The position numbers were made by a program, and so were the translations under genes. Below are positions 46,836 through 56,094 of a DNA stretch of 64,000 bases, one piece after another. The DNA lies in the NCBI GenBank assembly GCA_903871875.1, contig CAIQIR010000079.1, forward strand, positions 62,001-126,000. Direction: 5' to 3'. A model generated the notes under the pieces. It saw nothing but the letters and a program-made list of their open reading frames with translations. It was not told the origin of the DNA and searched no databases. This DNA comes from an uncultured Schlesneria sp. (GTDB lineage: Bacteria; Planctomycetota; Planctomycetia; Planctomycetales; Planctomycetaceae). How positions within the stretch are numbered: the first letter of the stretch is position 1; each line of letters opens with the position of its first letter.

Positions 46836-49055
46836 TCATTCAGGAAGAGCCGGTGCTGGGGGTGTCGATTCGACGGTTTCTGTCGTCGGGGGGGCAATGG
46901 CCGGTGCCGCTGCTGCCGTGGCGGGTGGCGAGGTTGCGGGAACCGCGGAAGCAGAGGCCGCGGCCGCCTCGAATCCGGTATCACCCGTGATGGGGATGAT
47001 CGCCGATTGCAGGACTAATTTGCCTTGTTGGCTCTTGTTATCTGGCGTGCCATTCTGCACCCAGGCAACCAAGGACAACGGGCCACGAATCGGTGGTTTC
47101 ATATCCGGCAGGAATTCGAGCCGGCGACCTGCCTCGTAACTATGGATGTAGTCAGTCAGGTGTTGTTGCAGATCGGACACGGGCATGGTCATCGAATACT
47201 TCAGCTCACCCTTTTTCGGCAGAATCCCCTTAGCGCCACCCGGCATTTCACGCACGACGAATTCGTGATCGCGAATGCCGTTCGAGGCCAAAGGCAGATA
47301 GGTGTGAACCTGGTTTTCGACAATGGCCATTCGCAACCGGCACGACGGCAGCACCTCTTCCGGAATGCCCGTGACTTCGGCATTGATCGACAATTGTCGG
47401 TCGGTCACGACCGCCGAAAGTTGGATCGCGATATCGGTTTTTTCCGGCAGACGTGCATCGATCACCTTGCGTAGGACTCCATATCCGGTGGTGGCGACTG
47501 GGATGGCACCGGCATAGAATCGATTGAGGATTAATTGGCCGTCCAGGGCGACGGTGGGCGCCCCGGTGATTTCGTAAAATGCCGCTCGTTCTTCCGAATC
47601 ACGATTGGTGAGACCGTCTGGTCCCGGAATATGCTGGTGATAGCTGAGGACGATGACTTTGTTTTGCGGATAGGACTTACTGATCGCGTCCAGGGCGAGA
47701 TTTGCTGCTACACAAGGTGGGCACTGCATCCCGGTGAAGAACTCTAGCAGTACGGTCTTGTTTCCCAAATCGGTCGTCGGAACCTCCGGCGCAGTTTGTT
47801 GCATCTCGGCTAGCAAGGCAGCGATTTTTTGGTGATAGACTTCGGTCAAATGCGGTTCGTAGCCCTCCTCGTTCCCGTGCTTCTGGATCCACAACTTTTT
47901 GAGCAATTCGGAGGGTTTTGGCGTATCAGGTGGCTGGCCAGCACGCATTTGCAGGACGTTGATTTCGAGCATGGGTAACGCGACGATATCGGACAGATAA
48001 TCGATCGCTTGATCGACTTGTCCCGTGCGCTCGGCCTGTGCGGCGAGCGACGACAGGATTTCGGCATCATAAGGGTGTTTTTTCAGCAACTCCGCCATTT
48101 CCAATGCGGCATTGGCCCGGACCTCGTCGGTCGATGTCGGGCTGTTGATCTCTTGTACACGGATGGCGGTGTTGGCCGCCTCACGCAAGCCGGTGAGCAT
48201 CTCCTTTTGCGTGGTCTGATCAAAGCCGCCGAGCTTTTCGGCAGCGTCCAAATGGGCTAGTGCTAATTGGGGAAACTGCCGGCCGTTGATCAAGCTGACG
48301 GCAATCACGAGTTCAATATGGGCTTCCCAGCGGGGGCCCCAGATTTTGGCCGATGACTCAAAATCACCAATGATTTCCTGGACCTTGGCCTCGTCGAATT
48401 TCGCCTGAGCATGCGCTGACATCAGCATGCCGTACATGTCTTGCGCCAAAGGACTGGTACGATACTCACGAATTGTGCTCAAGAAATCGTCGGGATTGAA
48501 ATCCTTGGATTTCATTTTCGCATCGAAGACATCGGCGCCGGGTGGCATACCGGTCGGAGTGAATTTTTCGAGGGTTTGTTCGTCGGTCGGCAGCAATCGC
48601 GCCAGCAACGAATCCGAAGGGCTCGCGCCGATCGTGCCGCGAATGAATCCCTGCTGCAGCGTGCCGACAAAGTCAAACTTCATCTGGCTGTTCTTAATGG
48701 TGAATTGAACGGCGTCACCATTCACTTCGGTTTCGACAATTTCGGGCTTCTCGTCCTTGTCATGGCGGGTATCCACAAAGGTGGCCACGATTTTGTCGTC
48801 TGCCCCGCGGGAGAAGTTGATCAACCAGCGGTAGGTGTCGGATCGCTGATTCGTCATGACAATTACCCAGTTACCGATCACGTCTTTGACGTCCAGTTTG
48901 ACGGGCAATCCGCTTTTGGCTCTCTTGGCCCCGGTCACCGCGACATCACCATCTTCGCTGGAAGAAGACGTTGAGGCTGCCGGCTTCGAGTTACAGCCGA
49001 TCGCCAACAGGCAAACGAGACACAGCAAGCGAGCCCAGGAGTTCACTGAGTACAT
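46836..49055 (-). CDS. Lipoprotein with CPPC thioredoxin-like domain
   Basis: A 739-residue exported lipoprotein. The ATG at 49055 has AGGA upstream; the signal sequence LLCLVCLLAIGC ends in a lipobox cysteine. Residues about 55-160 form a beta-rich domain (NWVIVMTNQRSDTYRWLINFS). A helical, TPR-like region spans about 190-400 with alternating Ala/Leu helices. A thioredoxin-like domain begins near residue 430 with KTVLLEFFTGMQCPPCVAANLAL; the active site is CPPC (about 443-446), an unusual dipeptide, and TGAPTVALDG is the cis-proline loop. The last 80 residues are Ala/Pro-rich. It is likely a membrane-tethered disulphide reductase or redox sensor; partner unknown. Confidence 0.87.
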   Translation of the reverse strand: MYSVNSWARLLCLVCLLAIGCNSKPAASTSSSSEDGDVAVTGAKRAKSGLPVKLDVKDVIGNWVIVMTNQRSDTYRWLINFSRGADDKIVATFVDTRHDKDEKPEIVETEVNGDAVQFTIKNSQMKFDFVGTLQQGFIRGTIGASPSDSLLARLLPTDEQTLEKFTPTGMPPGADVFDAKMKSKDFNPDDFLSTIREYRTSPLAQDMYGMLMSAHAQAKFDEAKVQEIIGDFESSAKIWGPRWEAHIELVIAVSLINGRQFPQLALAHLDAAEKLGGFDQTTQKEMLTGLREAANTAIRVQEINSPTSTDEVRANAALEMAELLKKHPYDAEILSSLAAQAERTGQVDQAIDYLSDIVALPMLEINVLQMRAGQPPDTPKPSELLKKLWIQKHGNEEGYEPHLTEVYHQKIAALLAEMQQTAPEVPTTDLGNKTVLLEFFTGMQCPPCVAANLALDAISKSYPQNKVIVLSYHQHIPGPDGLTNRDSEERAAFYEITGAPTVALDGQLILNRFYAGAIPVATTGYGVLRKVIDARLPEKTDIAIQLSAVVTDRQLSINAEVTGIPEEVLPSCRLRMAIVENQVHTYLPLASNGIRDHEFVVREMPGGAKGILPKKGELKYSMTMPVSDLQQHLTDYIHSYEAGRRLEFLPDMKPPIRGPLSLVAWVQNGTPDNKSQQGKLVLQSAIIPITGDTGFEAAAASASAVPATSPPATAAAAPAIAPPTTETVESTPPAPALPE

Positions 49056-49198
49056 TTCCGACAAATCCTGAATGAAAATGACGCGAAGGAAGAATTTCCG
49101 GCAGCAGAGCGCAGAAAGCCCGCCTGTGCCGGAACCCTCAAGATACCCAGCCTGACGAGGAAAACCCAGCGCGAAAGGGTTTTATCGAACTTGCGACG

Positions 49199-49666
49199 TC
49201 ACTTCTTCGCCGCGGGCTTTTCGATGACACCCCACATATGGCCACCCACTTCGCCGTGTTGCCAGGTGCCGGCGTAACGATCACCGTGGAACATGACCCG
49301 CGCTGTAAAGGTTCCCAAGCCGGGAATTGTCAAATCGGTCAGCGACATCACCGGTGTGTCGTCGGCCCAATAGACCTTCAATGCTACGGGGATGTCGACT
49401 TCATTGTCTCCGACTTTCATTTTGGAGGTGATCACCCAGTCGTCACCCTGAACCTTCTTAGCCGAGACGAGTTGGTATCGATCGGGTTTATTGAGATCTG
49501 CCTTTTGCCCGTCGATGCTGAAGGAACCGGTCATCGTGGCTCCGGTCAATTTCGCGGCGAACGCCTGCTCGAGCGACTCGCGGTTCCCTTTTTTATCACC
49601 ATCGATTGCCCACAGCGAAGTCGCCACGATCGTTACAGCGATCAATCCAGCGAATGCGGTTCTCAT
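49199..49666 (-). CDS. Small secreted beta-rich protein
   Basis: A 155-residue exported protein. AGGA lies eight bases before the ATG at 49666, and MRTAFAGLIAVTIVATSLWA is a signal peptide. The mature chain is beta-strand-like, with paired Trp/Tyr segments such as DDWVITSKMKVGDNEVDIPVALKVYW, MFHGDRYAGTWQHG and GGHMWGVIEK, and suggests a small lipocalin-like or beta-barrel fold. No Cys. I recall similar short proteins in planctomycetes but know no function. It sits between metW and the CPPC lipoprotein on the same strand. Confidence 0.75.
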   Translation of the reverse strand: MRTAFAGLIAVTIVATSLWAIDGDKKGNRESLEQAFAAKLTGATMTGSFSIDGQKADLNKPDRYQLVSAKKVQGDDWVITSKMKVGDNEVDIPVALKVYWADDTPVMSLTDLTIPGLGTFTARVMFHGDRYAGTWQHGEVGGHMWGVIEKPAAKK

Positions 49667-49708
49667 TTTGGCATCCTTTCAAAAGACAAAGACCGGTCTT
49701 TTTCCGTC

Positions 49709-50326
49709 TCAAACATGTTCCAGCACGTACAGCGCGTTGTCGGCGCGAACGTTGGCCGCCCAGGCACCTCGCGCGGCGCGACCGCGGACGATCGGAATTT
49801 CGCAGACGATCTTGAACTGCATGCGTTCGCAAAGTTCGCGGAAATCGACCATCGAAAGGAAATGCAGGTTCGGCGTATTGTACCAGTCGTAAGGTAACGA
49901 TCCGGTGATGGGGGCCCGGCCGTGCAGCAGGATCTGCAAGCGAATCCACCAGTGTCCGTAGTTGGGCACCAGGATCACCGCGCGGTGGGCAATTCGCAGC
50001 ATTTCACCGAGCAGCTCTTGAGGATGCCGCACCTGCTGCAACGTCTGGCTGAGGACGGCGAAGTCGAACGATCGCTCGGGAATTTCCTTCAAACCCCGAT
50101 CCAGGTCTGACTGAATCACCGGCATCCCTTTCGAGATCGCCTCGATCACTTCGCGATGATCCAGTTCGACCCCCTGCACCGAACATTCGAGTTCATCCCG
50201 CAATCGGCACAGCAGTCGACCGTCGCCACAACCCAGATCGATGACGCGACTACGGCGGCCGATCTGGTCCATGATCAGGCGATCGGTCAAGGCGGCGGTG
50301 GGATCCAGAACACTGTATCGACGCAT
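49709..50326 (-). CDS. metW: Methionine biosynthesis protein MetW
   Basis: MetW is a class I SAM-methyltransferase-like partner of MetX needed for homoserine acetylation in several bacteria. I start at the ATG at 50326 (MRRYSVLDPTAALTD), with AAGG ten bases upstream, giving 205 residues; the frame is open to 50356. The SAM-binding motif I VIDLGCGDGRLLC is near residue 31, motif II QGVELDHREV follows, and SFDFAVLSQTLQQV and PNLHFLSMVDFRELCE are family-typical. It begins 15 bases after the metX stop on the same strand, the usual metXW arrangement. Confidence 0.93.
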   Translation of the reverse strand: MRRYSVLDPTAALTDRLIMDQIGRRSRVIDLGCGDGRLLCRLRDELECSVQGVELDHREVIEAISKGMPVIQSDLDRGLKEIPERSFDFAVLSQTLQQVRHPQELLGEMLRIAHRAVILVPNYGHWWIRLQILLHGRAPITGSLPYDWYNTPNLHFLSMVDFRELCERMQFKIVCEIPIVRGRAARGAWAANVRADNALYVLEHV

Positions 50327-50340
50327 GGAAAAACGGCCTT

Positions 50341-51546
50341 CTACGATTGACGGCAACGTCGGTAAGTCTCGCGCAGCAGCGGTGTCACGAGTTCTTCCAA
50401 CTGTTTGATCTCGAGCAGGAACGAGTCATGGCCGAAAACGCTGTCCAATTCCAGATAAGTCACATGCCGGTGGGTTTGCAGGAGAGCGCTGACGAGTTCG
50501 CGGCTTTGGCTGCAGGGAAACAACCAGTCGGTGTGATACGAGGTAATCAGGAACCGCGCGTCGGTGCGGCCCAAGGCCTCCTGCAGTGAACCATATCGCT
50601 GGGCCAGATCGAAATAGTCCATGGCTCGCGTCAGATACAGGTAGCTGTTGGCATCAAATCGCTCGATAAACCGCTTTCCCTGATAATGCAGATAGCTCTC
50701 GATCTTGAATTCGGTCTCGCTTTGCAGGTCGTAGGCCAGGTGATCGCCATGTTGCAGATCGCGACCAAACTTCCGTTCGATCGAGGCTTCCGAAAGGTAG
50801 GTGATGTGGGCTACCATGCGGGCCAGTGCCAGTCCTGCACGGGGGCCGACATCGCCATATTTGGAGGGATCGGAACCGTAATAGTCCCCATTTTGAAATT
50901 GAGGATCGGTCGTGATCGCCCGGCGGCCGACGGCATTGAAGGCGATTCCCTGTGCCGACAGCTTGGCGGCCGAAGCCAGACAGATTGCCGCCCCGGTGAT
51001 ATCGGGATAACGAGCTACCCAGTCCAGCACCTGCATGCCACCCAGGCTGCCGCCGATGACGGCCAGCAACTTGTCGATTCCCAGGCTGCGCACCAGCGCC
51101 GTATGAACTTCGACGATGTCACCGACGGTGATGAAGGGGAATCGCAGGCCGTGCGGTTGTCCCGTGGCGGGATCGGGGCAACTCGGTCCCGTCGTTCCCT
51201 GACAGCCGCCCAAAACATTCGCACAAATCACAAAATATTTCGTGGTGTCGAGAGCCTTGCCAGGTCCCACCAGACCATCCCACCAGCCGGATTTGCGGCT
51301 GTCGATCGAATGTTTGCCCGCGACGTGGGCGTCGCCGGTCAGGGCGTGGCAGACAAAAATGGCGTTGTCTTTTTCGGGATTCAGTTCGCCATACGCTTCA
51401 TAGGCGACATTAATTGGCCCCAGTCGGCCGCCGCTTTCCAGGACCAGCACGGACGGCGGTTCGAACAGCTGGGCGAGTTTGGTCTGCACGATTCCGACAG
51501 ACTTGTCGTCTACTGACCGATCAGTCGGAGCAATCTGGGAAGCCAT
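50341..51546 (-). CDS. metX: Homoserine O-acetyltransferase
   Basis: MetX transfers an acetyl (in some species succinyl) group from CoA to L-homoserine, the first committed step of methionine synthesis by direct sulphhydrylation. I start at the ATG at 51546 (MASQIAPTDRS), giving 401 residues; the frame is open to 51984 but that part lacks coding character. The alpha/beta-hydrolase core has HALTGDAHV, CANVLGGCQGTTGPS, the nucleophile elbow GGSLGGM with Ser near residue 163, and DSVFGHDSFLLE near the C-terminus with the catalytic His. All are typical. metW follows immediately. The acyl donor cannot be told from sequence alone. Confidence 0.95.
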   Translation of the reverse strand: MASQIAPTDRSVDDKSVGIVQTKLAQLFEPPSVLVLESGGRLGPINVAYEAYGELNPEKDNAIFVCHALTGDAHVAGKHSIDSRKSGWWDGLVGPGKALDTTKYFVICANVLGGCQGTTGPSCPDPATGQPHGLRFPFITVGDIVEVHTALVRSLGIDKLLAVIGGSLGGMQVLDWVARYPDITGAAICLASAAKLSAQGIAFNAVGRRAITTDPQFQNGDYYGSDPSKYGDVGPRAGLALARMVAHITYLSEASIERKFGRDLQHGDHLAYDLQSETEFKIESYLHYQGKRFIERFDANSYLYLTRAMDYFDLAQRYGSLQEALGRTDARFLITSYHTDWLFPCSQSRELVSALLQTHRHVTYLELDSVFGHDSFLLEIKQLEELVTPLLRETYRRCRQS

Positions 51547-52083
51547 ATCGGCGGCGCAATCCTGAAAACAACGAGCCACGCATTGCCGACCGCGACAACG
51601 GCCAACATGCAAGTCCGCGATTATAGAGATGAACGACAAGGGATTCGAGTACACAGGGCGAATGCGGCTGACCGGGTGGACGATTATTGGAGCATGGCCG
51701 ATGCACCGGTTCCGGAATCCGACCGGTAAAATGTGATTTAATGCCCGGAAAACAGCTAGCCCGATGCGGCAGCGAGAATGCCAGTGTCGGTGTGATTCCA
51801 GGGCCGGTGTTTCCGGCTTATTCGGATCTTTCGTTAAATCTGGCGGGGGATACGGCTCAAATTCATTAAAGACCGTACGACCGTCATTCAACTTTTCCGT
51901 CCGGCGGGACCATTCTCGACTTGTCGAACTAGGGTGCCCGATACAGCGTACAACCCGCTGATCGACGCTGAGTCGAGTTTTCAAATCAGATGACCGCTGT
52001 CGAAATGGATTCTTCTGACGCTCGTTTGAACCACGGCCATTGACACAGGTGTCAGGCCGAAATCATTGAGATGGGAACCACGG
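51547..52083. other. Divergent intergenic region upstream of metX
   Basis: About 535 bases between metX and a plus-strand Cys-rich gene. No accepted gene. I looked for a SAM-type riboswitch upstream of metX and found no arrangement I could support by eye. Confidence 0.4.
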
Positions 52084-52494
52084 ATGATGAAATATTTCCT
52101 CATGACACTGTTACTGGGCTTGGGGATTGTCCTTCCTTGCCAGGCGGGGCTGTTTGCTCGTCCCTGTGCCCACTGTGGATGCTGTCAGCTGAAAAAAGTC
52201 TGTCGGATGGTTCCCGATGTGAAAAAAGTGACGGTGGTCGAATACGTCGTGGAAGAAAACGATTTTTGTTTGTTCGGCAAGAGCAGTGTCGAAGAAGTGA
52301 TGGTCTCCGACGAATGTTCGCCCACCGGCCAGCGATGTGAAACCGTCCAAGTTCCCCGTTGCGGTCGCGTCGTCTTTCAAAAGAAATTGAAAAAGAAGAC
52401 GAAGACCGTCGACAAGGCGGGGTTCAAATGTCTGGTCGAAACCGTCTGCACCCAATGCGGTGGGGTTTGCGACAGCGGGAATTGTGTACAATAG
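52084..52494 (+). CDS. Small secreted Cys-rich protein
   Basis: A 136-residue exported protein. GGGA lies about seven bases before the ATG at 52084, and MMKYFLMTLLLGLGIVLPCQA is a signal peptide. The mature chain of about 115 residues has 14 cysteines, including CAHCGCC near its start and CTQCGGVCDSGNC at its end, plus a basic run KKLKKKTKT. Such spacing suits a disulphide-knotted or metal-binding extracellular protein. No known family recognised. It is a single gene, 65 bases before the DHDPS-like gene on the same strand. Confidence 0.78.
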   Translation: MMKYFLMTLLLGLGIVLPCQAGLFARPCAHCGCCQLKKVCRMVPDVKKVTVVEYVVEENDFCLFGKSSVEEVMVSDECSPTGQRCETVQVPRCGRVVFQKKLKKKTKTVDKAGFKCLVETVCTQCGGVCDSGNCVQ

Positions 52495-52558
52495 CCCAAC
52501 GATTCCTCTCGTGAAGGACACGGTGTCATTCGTCGGATTCGGGACGTGAGGCTTTTGC

Positions 52559-53476
52559 ATGACCAATTCTCTTCGTGGCGTCTTGCCCATCGCACATACG
52601 CCGTTTCTCGATGATGACACGATTGATTTTGAGAGCTTGCGCCAGCAGATCGATTGGGCGTTCGCAATGGGCGCCGACGGGTATGCCACGGGCATGGTTT
52701 CCGAGTTATTGCGGCTGACGTTCGAGGAACGTGTGGCATTAACGGAAACGCTGGCGTCGCTGGTCCAGGATCGCGGTGTGTTCATCGCGGGTGTCGGGGC
52801 CGAATCGACGAAGCAGGCGATTCAATATGCTCAGATTGCTGAACGGGCGGGCGCTGATGCTGTGATGGCCATTCCGCCCATGTCATCGCGACCTCCTGCT
52901 GGAGCGGTGCGAGACTATTTTGCAGCATTGGCCGACAGCATCGCTTTGCCCGTGATTGTGCAGGATGCCTCGGGCTATGTCGGCCAATCGATTCCGCTGA
53001 ATGTCTCGGTGGATCTGCTTGATCGCTATGGTCGCGAGAAGATTTTGTTCAAACCCGAAGCGACACCGATTGGACCGAATCTGTCGGCGCTGCGCGACGC
53101 GACCGGCGGTGAGGCGCAGATCTTCGATGGTTCGGGCGGTGTCTGTCTGGTTGATTGCTACCGTCGGGGCATCGTGGGCACGATGCCGGGGATGGAATTC
53201 CTTCCCGGCGTGATCGAATTGTGGAAGGCGCTGCAGCGCAACGATAACGATGCCATCTATCGCCTGTATTTTCCGCTGTGTGCCCTGGTCAGTCTGCAAC
53301 TGCAAGCGGGGCTGGACGGCTTTCTGGCCATCGAAAAATACATTCTGTGGGAACGCGGCCTATTTATGACCGATCGACGGCGTCAGCCGAACTCCTGGAG
53401 CCTTGACGGAGAAACGCGGGTCGAACTCGATCGACTGATGGAACGACTTGACGCGGCGGTCGATTCTGTTAATTAG
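52559..53476 (+). CDS. DHDPS-family class I aldolase lacking the usual active-site Tyr
   Basis: A 305-residue member of the dihydrodipicolinate-synthase/N-acetylneuraminate-lyase superfamily, which forms a Schiff base between Lys and a 2-keto acid. The ATG at 52559 follows GAGG. The Schiff-base lysine is at about residue 165 in ILFKPEATP, and the early TPF and GADGYATGMVSE segments are typical. Where DapA has the proton-relay tyrosine (YNVP), this protein has IVQDASG near residue 134. It is therefore unlikely to be the lysine-pathway enzyme and more likely acts on a sugar acid. It is followed 230 bases later by a class-III aminotransferase; together with the amidohydrolase they look like a catabolic set. 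Confidence 0.85.
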   Translation: MTNSLRGVLPIAHTPFLDDDTIDFESLRQQIDWAFAMGADGYATGMVSELLRLTFEERVALTETLASLVQDRGVFIAGVGAESTKQAIQYAQIAERAGADAVMAIPPMSSRPPAGAVRDYFAALADSIALPVIVQDASGYVGQSIPLNVSVDLLDRYGREKILFKPEATPIGPNLSALRDATGGEAQIFDGSGGVCLVDCYRRGIVGTMPGMEFLPGVIELWKALQRNDNDAIYRLYFPLCALVSLQLQAGLDGFLAIEKYILWERGLFMTDRRRQPNSWSLDGETRVELDRLMERLDAAVDSVN

Positions 53477-53707
53477 CGGTTTGGTGATGGGAGTTGGATC
53501 GCCATCCGTCATGGCCGTGCGTTTGTGTGACGACGTGCCCTGCTCCTCCGCTGGCCGCGTCAAACGGAGGGGATTCCATGACGAAAAATCTCGCCTTCGA
53601 CTATGATTCCATCGTCGAAGGAATGCCGACGAGCTGGATGACAGGGCGAATGCCTGTCACTGGTCTTGATCGGAGAATGGGACGTGATCTTGTCAGGGAT
53701 TGATGCG

Positions 53708-55069
53708 ATGTCGGTGACCGTTTCGCGAGTGAATGCGGCGTATCAAGAAAAATTTCCGGAATCGTGCCGGCTGTTTGAAAGAGGGCGTGCCGTTTTTCCC
53801 AGCGGCGTGACGCACGACAGCCGTTATCTCGAACCGTTTCCGATTTACGTCAAAGAGGCCCTGGGGTCGCGCAAGACGACGGTCGAAGGTCACTCGATCA
53901 TCGACTATTGGGTCGGGCATGGTGCGTTGCTGCTCGGGCATGGACATCCGGCGGTGGTCGATGCCGTGCAAAAGCAAATGGCCCGTGGAACTCATTATTC
54001 CGCCTGCCATGAACTGGAAATTGCCTGGGCCGAGTTGGTCCGCAAATTGATTCCGTCGGCGGAGCGGATCCGGTTCACGAATAGTGGTACCGAAGCGACT
54101 TTGATGGCACTACGAATCGCCCGGCTGGTCACCGGTCGGACCAAAGTGGCCAAATTCGTGGGTCATTTTCATGGTTGGCATGATCTGCTGGTACCCGCGG
54201 CCTACCTGCCCTACACCACTGATGACTGGTCGATGCCCGGCATCACATCGGGAGTGTTGGACGATCTTGTGGTGATTCCTCCGAATGATCTGGGGGCGGT
54301 GGAACAGGTCTTCCAGCAGCAACAACCTGCCTGCTGTATTTTGGAACCGACCGGGGGACATTGGGGCCTGGTTCCAATCCAGGGAGAATTCTTGCGAGGC
54401 CTGCGAGACCTGTGTTCGAAATATGGCGTCCTGCTTGTCTTTGACGAGGTCATTACCGGATTTCGCGTGAATCCGGGAGGGGCTCAGGCTCATTATGCCG
54501 TGACGCCTGATTTGACCACGCTGGCCAAGATTCTGGCGGGAGGATTGCCTGGGGGAGCACTTTGCGGCCGCGTGGATTTGCTCGATGCTTTGGCGTTTGG
54601 CAATCGTTACGGGCAGAAAATGAAACATCCAGGAACCTTTAACGGGAACCCATTGTCCGCGGCTGCCGGATGTGCGGCGCTCAATGTTCTGGCCGATGGC
54701 GAGGCCTCACATCGCGTGAACGCTTCGGCCCGACAACTCCGTCAGCAATTGAACGAGCTGTTCGTCAAGAAGGCCGTGCCGTGGGTCGCCTACGGCGAGT
54801 TTTCAATGATTCATCTTCATCCGAATTATCACGGCCCTATGCTGCTGGGCGACGACGTCATTCCACTCGACGGAGACTATCGGCAATTGGACGTCGAGCA
54901 TCCCGGATCGCTCAAGCATGCCTTCCGCGCAGCACTGCTGACGCAAGGGGTCGACTGGTTCGGCTGGAGCGGAATGACATCGATCATGCATACCGATCAA
55001 GATCTGGCCCAGACGGTGCAAGCCTTCGATCGAGCGATCGATGTCCTGCGCGCCGACGGATCCTGCTGA
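53708..55069 (+). CDS. GSA-type class III aminotransferase
   Basis: A 453-residue PLP-dependent class III aminotransferase, closest in style to glutamate-1-semialdehyde aminomutase. AGGGA lies eight bases before the ATG at 53708. Signatures are SGTEATLMALRIARLVTG, HGWHD, LLVFDEVITGFRV and the PLP lysine at about residue 274 in TTLAKILAGGLPGG, followed by GTFNGNP. A canonical hemL exists at 11418-12713, so this paralogue probably acts on another amine or amino sugar. Its stop codon is two bases from the stop of the convergent amidohydrolase gene. Confidence 0.9.
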   Translation: MSVTVSRVNAAYQEKFPESCRLFERGRAVFPSGVTHDSRYLEPFPIYVKEALGSRKTTVEGHSIIDYWVGHGALLLGHGHPAVVDAVQKQMARGTHYSACHELEIAWAELVRKLIPSAERIRFTNSGTEATLMALRIARLVTGRTKVAKFVGHFHGWHDLLVPAAYLPYTTDDWSMPGITSGVLDDLVVIPPNDLGAVEQVFQQQQPACCILEPTGGHWGLVPIQGEFLRGLRDLCSKYGVLLVFDEVITGFRVNPGGAQAHYAVTPDLTTLAKILAGGLPGGALCGRVDLLDALAFGNRYGQKMKHPGTFNGNPLSAAAGCAALNVLADGEASHRVNASARQLRQQLNELFVKKAVPWVAYGEFSMIHLHPNYHGPMLLGDDVIPLDGDYRQLDVEHPGSLKHAFRAALLTQGVDWFGWSGMTSIMHTDQDLAQTVQAFDRAIDVLRADGSC

Positions 55070-55071
55070 CG

Positions 55072-56046
55072 TCAAATGCCGTAGAACTTCGCGGCATTAT
55101 CGTGGAAAAGTTTTTTCTGAAACACGATGGGCCGATCTTTGACGATCTGTTTCAACGCATTCACCCACTGGGTGAACGATGCGCGTAAGGTGCATACGGG
55201 CCAGTCTCCGGCGAACATGACCCGATCTTCGCCAAACGTATCCAGCGTGAAATTGATGTTTGGCGCCAGATCGTCGGGCTTCCAGTCTTTATTGGCGGTG
55301 ACCACGATTCCCGAGACTTTGCACATGACATTTGGTTTATCGGCCAGTTCACGCATCCCCTGTTTCCACTTGGCTCGCAAGGCGTCATCAGTCGACGTGA
55401 CGCTCATGTTGCCGCAGTGGTCCAGGATGAATCGTGTTTTGGGGCATTGAGCGACTAGTTTCGCTGCGTCGACCACTTCGCCGGGGCGCACACACAGATC
55501 GAAGCTCTTACCCAACTCGCCGAGCAACTGAATGCTCTTCACAAAAGCGGGTTCCAGGCAATATCCGGCGGGATTCGATTCTCCGTGCAGAACTTGACGC
55601 ACGCCCTTGATGTATTTGTTATCGGCCAGCTTGCGGATATAGGGTTCAAATCCAGGCGTTCCCGGTCGCCCTGAAATCACCGCCGCCCGCATCGGATTTT
55701 CATTTCGTTGACAGAGATCTGTCACATAGGCCGCTTCTTCGACTTGCTGTTCAGGTACGACATCCACTTCCATGTAGACCGTTTTGACGACATTCAGCCC
55801 CTTCGTCGCTTCGAGATAATCGGACATGACGAAACTCCGTTGCAGGGGCTTCGTCTCTTCGTCTTTGTGCCAGGCAAGTTTGAACTTGGTCAGATCCCAA
55901 AGATGTTGATGGGTGTCGATGATTGCCAGTTGTTCGGTCACGGTTTGATCCTGAGCAGATGCCATCGAGTCGAGTGCGAAGGAGCCGGCGGTTACCCCCG
56001 CGGCCACCGTTGTCAAAAAGTCGCGGCGGGAAACAGTGTCGGTCAT
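55072..56046 (-). CDS. TAT-exported amidohydrolase (COG3618-like)
   Basis: A 324-residue TIM-barrel metal hydrolase of the amidohydrolase-2 group, which includes lactonases and decarboxylases. A twin-arginine signal (SRRDFLTTVAAGVTAGSFA) suggests export after folding. The metal-binding head is IDTHQHLWD near residue 44; further family segments are GVRQVLHGES, FILDHCGNMS and VMFAGDWPVC near the C-terminus. GGAAG precedes the ATG at 56046. The substrate is unknown; sugar lactones are common for this group. It is convergent with the aminotransferase gene and may belong functionally to the neighbouring aldolase and Gfo/Idh genes. Confidence 0.9.
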   Translation of the reverse strand: MTDTVSRRDFLTTVAAGVTAGSFALDSMASAQDQTVTEQLAIIDTHQHLWDLTKFKLAWHKDEETKPLQRSFVMSDYLEATKGLNVVKTVYMEVDVVPEQQVEEAAYVTDLCQRNENPMRAAVISGRPGTPGFEPYIRKLADNKYIKGVRQVLHGESNPAGYCLEPAFVKSIQLLGELGKSFDLCVRPGEVVDAAKLVAQCPKTRFILDHCGNMSVTSTDDALRAKWKQGMRELADKPNVMCKVSGIVVTANKDWKPDDLAPNINFTLDTFGEDRVMFAGDWPVCTLRASFTQWVNALKQIVKDRPIVFQKKLFHDNAAKFYGI

Positions 56047-56094
56047 GAAAGACTTCCAGAGAAAAAATGGAGATCGGGCGTCGCCCCAGTGCGA

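Noticed and set aside
51547-51750. SAM riboswitch before metX
   Set aside because: The location is suitable, but I could not find the required paired helices by eye.
51547-51984. Upstream extension of metX to 547 residues
   Set aside because: The added part is rich in Arg, His and Pro without structure; the MASQIAP start gives the normal MetX length.
55640-55660. tRNA-like GGTTCAAATCC motif
   Set aside because: It lies inside the well-supported amidohydrolase gene and no cloverleaf can be built around it.
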